Positions 10,875 to 21,697 of a stretch of DNA of 64,000 nt are shown here, piece by piece (within the stretch, counting starts at the first letter, position 1; each line of letters starts with the position of its first letter). Below the pieces are notes generated by a model. That model was not told the DNA's origin, made no database searches, and was given only the letters and a program-made list of their open reading frames with translations. The position numbers and the translations under genes were made by a program. Source of the DNA: Crambe crambe (taxonomy: Eukaryota > Porifera > Demospongiae > Poecilosclerida > Crambeidae); contig OZ004588.1 of assembly GCA_963924555.1 (NCBI GenBank), positions 6,421,205 to 6,485,204 on the forward strand, read 5' to 3'.

Positions 10875-13800
10875 TTAGCTTGTCATGTGACTTTGAGCTG
10901 CATGAAAAGCTAATAATAGCTAACAACACCACAGTCATATTACTCTTACCTGTGGGATGATCTCTGGCAATCTCTTCAAACAGTCCTGGATTCATTCTCT
11001 GCACATTCTTAGCTACAATCCTCCAGCTTGGCCTTCCATATTGGTGATAGTCATAATTCAATTCCAACCAATGCCCCAACATTTCTATGAGGCAAACATC
11101 AACGTCTCCTGGGTTATTTTTCTGGATGGCCTCAATTGTGTGTTTCTGAATGTGTAGTTGAATGGCAAGCACTTTCCACTTGGCAGACAAAAATTGCAAT
11201 GTATTAAACACGTCACCCAAATCACTAGTCCCTGAATTGAACAATCACACAGTTCAGCAGATGATCATGACAGCACTAAACACATTTTAACACCCTCACC
11301 TAATGTTGTGTCATCAATAGTTGATAAAGTAGCAGCTGTAGGGTTAACTTGAGCAAATTCCTATGATAAAAAGGGTTATAGGTTCAGCTCTTGTGCATGT
11401 GCTATATCCAATGGCCCTTGAATGGGTTCCTCACATTCTTTGGTTCGGCAGCTGAAAGGGAGGTCCCTGACTGATCATCAACAGATTGAGATGGAGACTC
11501 TGTAGTGTTAGTTGACATGAACCATGAAGGGGTGATAGCATGCATCATGTCATGGATGGTGTGTCTTACTGGGAGTGGGAGTGGGAAGTTCAAAGGAGAA
11601 TTCCCCAATATCCAATCCGATGACTTGCAGTTCTGGCGGATTAGAAGCAGAGCCTGTTGCTGCTTTGATGTGAGCTATGAGCTTTGGTGGGTAGTCAAGA
11701 AGGTCTGAAACCCTCATCTTTAATATTTCAGGGAGATGAATATCTCTCTTTCGGATCTGCAGAATAGCTATATTAAAACAGAGTCAGAAGATTAGATTTA
11801 CACATTTCTTACCTTTGTAGGTTTTTTATCAAATCTGATACTCCATTCATCTTCACCAGTGGCCCTCATTACCACTTCTTCTGAAACCATCTGGGCTGTC
11901 ATTTCACTTCGTCCTCCCCATTCATCTAGAATGCTTGCATGTCCCTTCATGATTCTTGTATCACAAAGCTGAACAATATAGACGAGTTACGTAGATTATC
12001 AGGAAGTCATTGCTAGTATTAACATACTTGAATGTACATAGGATGATATAAGCACATGCAGAACACAGCAGATGCCTCATGGGAAGGATTCAAGTCACGA
12101 TATAACCTTGCAGAATAATATGTCTCATCTCCTGCCCATAAAAGATGTTTAAGTTTCTATATTTTTAGAAGTTTGTATGCAAGCACCTTTGGGGAGTTTT
12201 AGTGAGCTTTCTGAGTCATCCACTTCTTTATTTTCATCTTCTTCTCTTTTCCTCTTACCAATTTTTAACAAGCAAAAGTGTCTCAGTGATATTTTTCCCA
12301 CCTGGTTTCCAGGTTTGAATATTCCCTTGGCCCCCTGGATCATTCTGAAGACGTAGATAGGTGGACCAGACTCCCTGTACACAGGGGTGGAGCTAGCTGA
12401 GAGGAACACCATGTCCTCACAATCCTCTTCACTCTTCAAGCAAGCATAGTGATGCATTCTGACTGTGGCATCCTTTGAAAATGTCACTCTCCTGCTGTGT
12501 GTGATCAAGTAAGTGGGACTTGCTGACTTGTAGCCATCTGGTAACTCAAATGGTCCACTGAAGCAAGGATGAATGGACAGGTCTAGAAATTCTTCTTCAA
12601 TGCTTAGCGAGTTTTCAGGAATGAATACAGAGATTCCCACATCCTCTAGCCTACGTATTGAAGTTTCTGTTGATGTAATGTGTTCATTGATAGGCATTTG
12701 GAAAAAGTAAATTCCTGGGTAGTTGGAGTCGATACCTGGAATTGAAATGAAGTTTCTAAATTAAAATAAAGTGAATGACATGTAGATTGCTCACAGATAT
12801 CACAATTTTCTTCATCCAATAAAGTCTTTAACTGTATGATAAACAGAAAACAGATGCAAGACGAGTAAAGTTAATCCATGCAGACTTCTATAGTGAAATA
12901 GAAAACATACCAAGTTTTGTAATGAAAAAGTGAGGATTTCATGAGAACAGACATCGAATATGGTATCTCTTTCATAATTAGTCAAGTGTATATTAGCTCC
13001 ATATGCTATGAGAAGACTACAAATTTCCAGATGTCCAGCTCGTGCTGCATACATTAGAGAAAACCAGCCATTGTTATCTTGCATGTCAATTTGAGCACCT
13101 TTTTCCAGAAGTAGGGAAACGGTATCTGGATTTCCATTGGAGCTAGCATACATTAGGGCAGTTTTCCCTCTGTTATCATGCTGGTCAACTTTGATGATAT
13201 CATAATTGGTTGCTAACTCTAACAGTGGAGTTCCTTGACTGTTACATTCAACATGAGCTCCATATTGTAGGAGTAGTCTAGCTGGTTCAGAATGTTGACC
13301 TTCAACAGCTGCTGCTAATGCAGATACTCCGACATTGACTTGTGCACCATTCTCTAGTAGCAGTTTGACCACTTCACTGTGACCATTCTTACTTGCTACA
13401 TACAGAGAAGATATCGATCCAGTATTGTCCTGCATATTGACTTGAGCACCTTTCTCTAAAAGCAGCTTGACCACTTCAGTGTGACCATTCTGACTTGCTA
13501 TCATTAAAGCTGACCATCCAGTATTTTCCCGCATATCGACGTAAGCACAATACTCTAGTAGCAGTTTGACCACTTCAGTGTGACCTTTCTGACTTGCTGC
13601 ATGTAGAGCAGATGATCCATTATTATTCGCCATATCAACATAAGCGCAATTCTCTAGTAGCAGTTTGACAACTTCAGTGTTATCATTCTTACTTGCTATC
13701 ATTAAAGCTGACCATCCATCATTTTCACGCATATCGACTTGAGCACCTTTCTCTAGTAGCAGTTTGACCACTTCAGTGTGATCATTCTTACTTGCTATCA

Positions 13801-15751
13801 TTAAAGCTGACCATCCATCATTTTCGCGCATATCGACTTGAGCACCTTTCTCTAGTAGCAGTTTGACCAATTTAGTGTGACCATTGTGACTTGCTATCAT
13901 TAAAGCTGACAATCCATAATCCCGCATATCAATTTGAGCACCTTTCTCTAGTAGCAGTTTGACCACTTCAGTGTGACCATTCTGACTTGCTATCATTAAA
14001 GCTGACCATCCATCATTGTTCCCCATATCGACTTGAACATCTTTTTCTAGTAGCAGTTTGACCACTTCAGTGTGAACATTCTGACTTGCTATCATTAAAG
14101 CTGACCATCCATCATTTCCCCGTATATCGACTTGAGCACCTTTCTCTAGTAGCAGTTTGACCACTTCAGTGTGACCATTCTGACTTGCTATCATTAAAGC
14201 TGACCATCCATCATTGTTCCCTATATCGACTTGAACACCTTTTTCTAGTAGCAGTTTGACCACTTCAGTGTGAACATTCTGACTTGCTATCATTAAAGCT
14301 GACCATCCATCATTTTCACACATATCAACTTTAGCACCTTTCTCTAGTTGCAGTTTGACCACTTCAGTGTGACCATTGTAACTTGCTATCATTAAAGCTG
14401 ACCATCCATCATTGTTCCTCATATCGACTTTAGCACCTTTCTCTAGTAGCAGTTTGACCACTTCAGTGTGACCATTGTAACTTGCTATCATTAAAGCTGA
14501 CCATCCATTAATATTTTCCTGCATATTAACTTGAGCATCTTTCTCTAGTAGCAGTTTGACCACTTCAGTGTGACCATTCTGACTTGCTATCATTAAAGCT
14601 GACGATCCATCATTTCCCTGCATATCGACTTTAGCACCTTTCTCTAGTAGCAGTTTGACCACTTCAGTGTGACCATTCTGACTTGCTATCATTAAAGCTG
14701 ACGATCCATCATTTCCCTGCATATCGACTTTAGCACCTTTCTCTAGTAGCAGTTTGACCACTTTAGTGTGACCAGTCTGACTTGCTTTCGTTAAAGCTGA
14801 CCATCCATCATTGTTCCTCATATTGACTTGAGCACCTTTCTCTAGTAGCAGTTTGACCACTTCAGTATGACCATTCTGACTTGCTATCATTAAAGCTGAC
14901 AATCCATCATTGTTCCCCATATCGACTTGAGCACCTTTCTCTAGTAATAGTTCGACCACTTCAGTGTGACCATTTTGACTTGCTATCATTAAAGCAGACC
15001 ATCCATCATTGTTCCTCATATCGACTTTAGCACCTTTCTCTAGTAGCAGCTTGACCACTTCAGTGTGACCATTGTAACTTGCTACATATAGAGAAGATAA
15101 TCCATTATTGTTCCCCATATTGACTTGAGCACCTTTCTCTAGTAGCAGTTTGACCACTTCAGTGTGACCATTCTGACTTGCCATCATTAAGGCAGACTGT
15201 CCATAATTATCTATCAAGTCAAATTTGGCCCCTTTATTTAGCAGACTCTTGATCACTTCAGTGTGCCCACAACTGCTTGCTATCATTAATGCAGATAGTC
15301 CTATATTATCTTGCTCATCAATTATACTATCACCTCTATCTAATAGCATTTCAACCTTTTCTTCTTGTCCATCAAAGCTTGCATTAAGAAATTCAGACCA
15401 TTGTTCATTCCTTTCCTGAGAGAATAGATCCTTTACATTGTCAGCTCCAGCATTATTCGTTCCATGCATCTCATTTATGGCATTCAATTTCTCAGCATTG
15501 CTGTTAGAATAGTTGCTACTCTCATCAGAAATCATTGGTGCAAAGTGGTCAGTATAACCATCATCCCTGTCCTGCTCCTGTTTTACGTTCTTATAACTTT
15601 TGTCTGGATCCATTCCAAGAGCAGTACTAACTTTTTTCAATCCCTTTACTACCGTCTGGTGTGTGCGCCAAATGAAAAAACGACTTTTGTCATAATACTT
15701 TTTAGGAGTATTCCTTTTGTATACGACTCCTTCAACGTGTTCCTCATTCAT
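10875..15751 (-). CDS. Ankyrin-ZU5-UPA-Death domain protein, copy B
   Basis: Ten exons match copy A one for one: 15751-12911, 12831-12795, 12735-12187, 12131-12028, 11968-11813, 11756-11570, 11499-11435, 11360-11300, 11231-10950, 10897-10875. They give 1,434 residues. Exons 2, 3, 5, 6, 7, 8, 9 and 10 have exactly the lengths of copy A; exon 4 is 6 bp shorter. Exon 1 is 897 bp longer because the ankyrin array has about 25 repeats, some nearly identical at DNA level (two successive repeats at about 14,590-14,790 encode the same GNDGSS... unit). ZU5 spans about 967-1120 and ends in H1112-F1113-C1114; UPA about 1145-1290; Death domain about 1337-1422. The C-terminal half is close to copy A, so the duplication is fairly recent. 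Role as in copy A: probable adaptor, ligand unknown. Long near-identical arrays are also prone to assembly error. Confidence 0.82.
12911..15403 (-). repeat. Expanded 99-bp ankyrin-repeat array in copy B
   Basis: About 25 tandem 99-bp units, each coding one 33-residue ankyrin repeat of the form NDGWSALMIASQNGHTEVVK plus a LLLEKGAQV helix. Some repeats alternate in a two-unit pattern (QNVH then QNGH, about 14,000-14,300), suggesting duplication in blocks of two. Non-multiple indels are absent, so the frame is under selection. Confidence 0.8.
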
Positions 15752-16797
15752 GATGCAAGGAGGATGTTCTCATTGAAGTGAAGAATATCTAAGTGAGAAT
15801 TATAACTCAATTAAATGAAAAGAGGAACTGTGTCTTTACTGCTTTCGCATGTATCAAATTATTGAACTACCAAAGCTCTAGGCAGCAAGGCAATGATAAA
15901 AATGGCACTCACAGATCACAAGCTCTCAATTCTCTAGCATATTCCATTGTTCAGGAACACAAAAACAAGGCTTTAGGCATCATGGCTAGATTGTCTCTTG
16001 ATAGCTAAACACTTTGTATTCCCAATATCTCTTGATAGCTAAACACTTTGTATTCCCAATACTCAAAACAGCAGCAGCGAAAATTAATGATAGTCATCTC
16101 TAGCAGCAGTGCGTAGTACTATAGACTGGCTGCAAAACCACTCCCACTCCATGACAATAGAATTCAGAGATTTCCAGCGCACATGCAAGCAATGGATATA
16201 CTCTTTTTTTCTCTCCCCTGCAATTGAAGAACGCCACTGCCAACAATAGTGTCCATTTGGTACAAACGCCAAATAAAACTCCCGCCAAAATTAACTCTTA
16301 TATCACACAATCGTTTAGCCTAGTCCCCAGGCTCTCGCACACACACGTGCACAGAAGGGGAGGGGCCTGGTACACACTGATTGTAATTTCACGTGTGACT
16401 TCTTCCGCCTGAGGCGTTATGTTGTTATATGATGTGTGATGATGCTTTGATGTGCTACAATTAAAAAATGGATTATTAAGAGGGGAGAAACTACCAGCAC
16501 AGCGCAGCTCTGGAATCACCAGTTGGTTATACTGGTATTCCATCACAAACGGGAGGATTTGATAACACAGGCTCTTCCCAAAGCACATGAATACACTTTC
16601 TTTCTTTCTTTCTTTCTTTCTTTTTTTTTTTTCGCCCAATGGCTGGCTTTACCTAAATAAGTCAAGGGAAATGGTTTTACTGATTGTCATAGGTTCACTT
16701 ATCTATTATCCTTTGTTTCCTAGTAACCTAACCCATAGGAGAAATCACTTATGAGTGTGGAGATTTTTGAATTAGGATTGTTCAAGCATGCCCTCGG

Positions 16798-17075
16798 CTA
16801 TGGCAAGGTCAATGGTAGTGTCGCTGATTTTTTGGAGTCGGATGTGGAGCGGGATCCCCGGAGGCATATTATGGCAGAGCATGATAGGGAGAAACTGATG
16901 CTGCATCTGAGCCAATCCATGGTTTGGCTGTAGGACTTGTTGTTCTTGGAGGCGATCAAAGAAGCCAATCTTTTAAACATGACTGTAGCTGAGGGTCCCA
17001 TACCACCAGAGGACGTGAACACTAGGGGAGTGAAGCAACCAAGTTCTATTTCTCTCACTCTTTGGTCATAGGCTC
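16798..17075 (-). mobile_element. LINE-type ORF C-terminal fragment
   Basis: Minus-strand translation gives AYDQRVREIELGCFTPLVF, then a GGMG motif, then WLRCSISFSLSCSAI and a C-LRGSRS end. This block is common at the C-terminus of LINE polyproteins in invertebrates ('YNQRV-E-E-GSFTPLVF... RGSR'). A stop interrupts the frame just upstream (near 17,083). It is a dead fragment. Confidence 0.6.
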
Positions 17076-18004
17076 TACGCTGCTTCCTTCATAAACGGCT
17101 CCGATAGACAGACGCTGCTCATCCTTCAAGTAGATATCACTAAAACCTAACCTTCCAAGTCTGTACTAGCTTCTTCAAAACTAGCATTGCTACGAACACT
17201 ATAGACACTGGAATATGCCATTGTTGTTGCAATGTTGTTGAATAATGATATCATTTGTACGTAGAATGAACCGAAGAATTATGGAAGAATACAAATGCAG
17301 TGAAAAACCTGAGCATGCGTAGTCAGTGTGTACCGGGCTCGATCTCTTCCGTGCATGCGCACAATAGCCTGGGGGCCATTGCAGTTCCCAACTTCCCATG
17401 ACATCTTCAGGCTAGTCTATTTATTACCATGCACAGCTGCAAATATTTTGGTTATAGAAACTACTTTGCACATTAGGAGGTGTAGCTGTGCTACTTTGTT
17501 GTTTCCAAGTTCAGTAAGTTAGTATTGATCATAGCTATTATAGCGGCAAAGCTGGCGATGTTTGCAGGGGAGAAAACAAACTCAATAGCAGTTTACTTCA
17601 TAAGGCCATATCAATTTAATTACTTGTTTATCATCCCCTTCCTCTCCTAATTTTTGCTCTTCTTGACTTTCAATTTTATTTCTACTGAGCGCACATGGTG
17701 TGCTCTATTTGAAATTCAGGTGTGATTTTCAGTGATTTTAGTTTTGGCAGCTATTGAATTATGGTGTTTGCTATTCTTGTGCAGCTACTACTTTGAACTT
17801 CTTTTTTGTTAAACTTCAACTTTTTGTGTGTGCTTTTCATAATGATATCATGTTTATAAGGTAAGGGGTGAACAGTACCAAATATTGGCAATGGCAACTT
17901 CATTATGTTAATAATCATTAAAAGCACTGAGCCAGCCCACATGTTTTAAGAGCTGATCCTATATCAGTCTTCTTGCAGTGTTATCAAGAGTGAGATTGAA
18001 ACCT

Positions 18005-18400
18005 GAGAACTACTAGCAAAAAACGGGATCATGGGATTGGACACCATAAAAACCTTCAAGCTGCACTTACAGCTCTACTAAATGATAAACTCTCCCTTAG
18101 AAGAGCTGAATCTACTTTTGGTGTGTCTAAAAAGAAATGGAAGCTAAGTGGAAAAAGATGGAACGACAACATGAACAAGGACGGAGCTGGGGCAAGGTAA
18201 AGGATGTGGTCAGGGATGGGGTAGAGGACCAGAAAAAGCTATGAATCATGTTTATACGTTTTCAAGTGACTACAGTGATGCCAAGGGGTGTGGTCTTTTG
18301 TCAGCTGACGAGAGCAGTGATGCAGATGGTACATCAGTTGAAAGTGATGATTATCAATGCATCACTTGTGGGAATTCAGGTGGCAGATGGATTGTGATGC
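18005..18400 (+). pseudogene. Internally deleted pogo-like transposase remnant
   Basis: 18,005-18,150 translates as RTTSKKRDHGIGHHKNLQAA followed by ALLNDKLSLRRAESTFGVSK, a helix-turn-helix of the psq/CENP-B type used by pogo transposases. 18,240-18,400 encodes an acidic stretch followed by CITCGNSGGRWIV and a degenerate CxxC-like region, resembling the zinc-binding tail of such transposases. The catalytic DDE core between them is missing, so this is a deletion derivative. Confidence 0.45.
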
Positions 18401-18592
18401 CTGCGATCAATAGTATATCACTTGAAATAGGTTGATGTTATATACTGGTATTGTGTGGATTACAAGGAGTAGATATCCTTTCTGAGTATTGAAGATAACA
18501 TTACATTGACTACATATATCAATAATAATAGTTCTGTATTATCAATATTGTTTGTTCAATAAATGGTGTTGGTGTACAATAATTAGTACAAA

Positions 18593-18593
<1 letters not shown>

Positions 18594-18624
<31 letters not shown>
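18594..18624. repeat. Poly-C run (31 C)
   Basis: A pure C run. Similar runs lie at 19,164-19,191 and 50,673-50,691, with G runs at 18,830-18,840 and 39,564-39,590. Lengths in assemblies are unreliable for such tracts. Confidence 0.9.
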
Positions 18625-18626
<2 letters not shown>

Positions 18627-18779
18627 AAAAAAGCAGGAGGGTCTGGTGACCCGTATATACACATTTGGTGACCTTACCCATGCATGATTCATGGATAAGC
18701 ATAATGTACTGCTTATTAAATGACTGGTTTTCATTAATTGCGTGGGCACTGATAAATGTTATCAGGATGCAGAGTGTTG

Positions 18780-19160
18780 GACCATAGTAGGACAGAGATT
18801 TACCAAACCCTGACAGTGGTGGAGAACTAGGGGGGGGGGGCAGGCCCCCCCCCCCCACTTTTGAAAGTGAGGGGGCCATGCCCCCCCACTTTATGTGATA
18901 TGCATAATATTATTATTAACATTCTTGTCACTAACAGACTTTGTGTTTTACTGATATTGGTCAATAATCATTCTTTTGGTTCCCAAACACTCCTAGCTAC
19001 TCAACACTTGAAGTTTCTGATCTTAGAATTTTAACATAAAACCTCCTCAGATTGCACCAGATTGCTTCTAATGGACCCCAAAATCCAATTTCCTGGGGGG
19101 CATGCCCCCAAACCCCCTAGATGGTGCGCTTCACGCGTGCTATATGGTACGAAAAAATCT

Positions 19161-19191
<31 letters not shown>

Positions 19192-19195
19192 ACTT
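18780..19195. repeat. G/C-run-bearing repeat pair
   Basis: Two related segments carry runs of G facing runs of C (18,830-18,856) and the phrases catgccccccca and gcatgcccccaaaccccct. A 28-C run lies at 19,164-19,191. They look like copies of a nonautonomous element whose hairpin arms are G/C homopolymers. The family is not recognised. Confidence 0.4.
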
Positions 19196-19387
19196 TTCAG
19201 TAGCTGTCTCTACTCCTGCCTGAGGCTGTAGGGAAACAAGCACATCATTCCCTCTTGCAAAGTGAAGTAAGCTTTCTTCTTGCTGCAACTTGAATCCTAG
19301 AGAAGAGGCTACTTCATGGACCAATCTGGAACCGACCTAGCCTCAACAGTAACCTGTAATCTGACCTAGCCTCGAAGGTAACCATAG

Positions 19388-19774
19388 CCCAGGGGCGGAT
19401 CTAGCCCTTGAAATTGATAGTCTTCCACCTGTGGTAAATCACTTGCGTGTGGGAAAAATTTATCTGATCACACCCATGGCCCACCTTTGCTCAGCTACGC
19501 CCATTTCACGACAATTATGATATCAGTATTACGTAAGTAAGTTGGTGCGATGCTGATGGCCCAGCTATCTCGATGTCTAAAGCTTCATAACATTCAGCTG
19601 TAGCTAGCTGCTAATACTGGCTGAAAAAGTGCTTACCTTTCTTTCTCAGACAAAAATTATTTCCAAGCCTCTGTAAAGTCAGTCTGCGCATGCACTGACG
19701 ATCTTTATCTAATATCGAAAATATTGACCGTCTTCCGTAACACGGAAGAAGACCGGCTAAATCTGCCCCTGGGC
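19388..19774. mobile_element. Nonautonomous inverted-repeat element (387 bp)
   Basis: The left end gcccaggggcggatctagcc and the right end ggctaaatctgcccctgggc are inverse at 18 of 20 positions. The CAGGGGCGGAT/CAGGGGCAGAT terminus is shared with the element at 21,201-21,461, so both are one family, probably hAT-like. No internal coding region. Confidence 0.65.
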
Positions 19775-20254
19775 TTAGCCTATAGCTAACTAGAAGAGTA
19801 GCTAGTGCGCACTGTATGCAGCAGTGCCAGCAATTATGTAAACATTCCATCACGCAAAGTTTTAGTTGCCAATTAGTACTGGAATGTAAACTAACCAGAC
19901 CGTGGTATAAGTGGTAGTAATTACATTCCAGGATCACCAAACATGGTCGGTCACCAGACCCTCCCGATTTTTTCCAGGGGTTGCGCGCGCCAGACTATAA
20001 TTGGTCCAAGAAAAGGATGGGTTTAAGTAAATGGAGTCAAAAATGAGTAAACACTCAGTTTGATACTGTCTCCAATACCACTCTGTAAACCTTAAGTGTC
20101 TAAAATATGGCCCCTTTACCTTACTCGCTTGCTTTTTTCGTGGAATAAGATCATGCTAGTTGCCATGAAAACCAATAAAAAATAAAAATAAAAGCCTCCA
20201 ATTTTTTGAAGAAATTGGGATGATAAACAAGTAACTAATTTGATGTGGCCTAAT

Positions 20255-21575
20255 AGCTATTATATTCACCCTTCAGCTAGTGATATAGCCAACGCCTACT
20301 GCAAGGGGTCTAAAATAATATATATTTCTAGCTAGTTGCCACAAACCATAGTATTAGTTTCTATACAAGCTCACCTGCTGGTGCTATCCTAGCGGGGAAA
20401 AAATCGTGTGTGCCACCAGCACGGTAGAGATGCCACCAGCACGGTAGAGATGTCACCGGTCTCTTTGGGTTGCTTCTAATTCAAGTGAGCATGCGCGAAA
20501 ATCTACAAATTTTCCCGCCAATACATCCATGCAGATCGCGATATCGATCACGTTCGTTTGTTTTTTGTTTTGTTTTTTAATTCCAAAGCTGAAATGAGTG
20601 GCTAAATTAGAATTGTGTTTGGGCCTTGTAGGATATAAATCCATCTCTCCTGCTCTAGTGACCAGGAAAATTCCCTTGGGAGCGTGTTGCTTTAGTGGCA
20701 AGCACTTCCCAACTGGCAGACAAAGTTTCCACTGCATCAAATGTTTAGCAGATGATCAAAACCCTTACCTAATGTTGTGTCCTGTTGAAGATGGCACAGC
20801 TGTAGTACATTAGCTTTATATGCTATAAGAAGACCACTATAATTTCGACATCTCCAGCTCATGCTGAGTACATCAGAGGAAACCATGGAACCAATGTTAT
20901 CTTGCAAGTCAATTTGAGCCTTTTTCCAGAAGTAAAGAAACAGTATCTGGATTTCCATTGGAGCTAGCATACATTTAAGGGCAGTTTTCCCTGCTTGCTA
21001 ACTCTAACACTGGAGTTCCTTCCCTGTTATGAACTCCATTGAGCTGATTCAATGTGTTAACCTTCAACAGCTGCAATGCATACTCCAATATATATACACT
21101 TATGAACCTGCAATTTGACCACTTCAGTCCCACATATTGACTTGAGCACCTTTCTCTACAAGTGTGCCCATTAAAGCAGACCAATAAATTTTCCTGTATA
21201 ATACAGGGGCAGATCCAGGGTACGGGTAGGTCCAGGGGGTCCAGACCCCCCTTTTTTATTTTGTAGTTCCATTTGTTGATAAGTTAGTAATAGGTTTATA
21301 ATGCAGCACAAAAAGATGATTATTCCAAACTTCCATACTTTTTTGATTCATTTTGTGTTTGTTCTCTAAAGGGATTCTAGCTTTACCAATTTTTTGCTTC
21401 CACAGGAGGGGCATGTTGGACTCCCCCCTTTCAAAATTGCTAGATCTGCCCCTGTAATATACTGTATATCGATGTAAGAGTAGTAGTTTGACCACTTCAT
21501 CATGATCATTCTGACTTGCTATTAAAGAAGTTCATCCATCATTATCCCACATATCGACTTGAGCACCTTTCTCTA
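20255..21575 (-). pseudogene. Third ankyrin-ZU5-Death copy, fragmentary pseudogene
   Basis: 20,255-20,520 matches the 3' flank of copy B (around 9,640-9,920). 20,684-20,745 matches the Death-domain exon (VLATKL region) and 20,750-20,810 the short exon before it. These are followed directly by ankyrin pieces (20,810-21,200: KAQIDLQDNIGS and LLIAYKANV) and, after a transposon insert at 21,201-21,461, another ankyrin piece up to about 21,575. ZU5 and UPA are gone and frames are broken. It is a deleted, rearranged remnant. Confidence 0.75.
21201..21461. mobile_element. hAT-like MITE inserted in the ankyrin pseudogene
   Basis: Perfect 13-bp terminal repeats ACAGGGGCAGATC (from 21,203) and GATCTGCCCCTGT (to 21,455). 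CTGTATA flanks both sides (21,194-21,200 and 21,462-21,468), so the target duplication is 7-8 bp as in hAT elements. It splits an ankyrin-coding unit, so it landed after that copy was made. Confidence 0.7.
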
Positions 21576-21697
21576 TTGACAAACGAAAACAGAAATTAGT
21601 TTAATCTTATCATCTCATTATCCATTGCTAACAATAAAAGAGAAAGGTAAATAATGTAATAATAATTGCAGAATAATAATAATTATAAACAATTGGG

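Larger units (their letters stand above)
15752..20254. other. Intergenic region dense in transposon debris
   Basis: 15,752-16,000 is the 5' flank of copy B, conserved with copy A. Beyond it are a (ttct)n run at about 16,597-16,632, a LINE fragment, a segment homologous to the copy B 3' flank (17,525-17,640), a pogo-like transposase scrap, three long C or G runs and a hAT-like inverted-repeat element. I found no intact gene. Confidence 0.6.
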
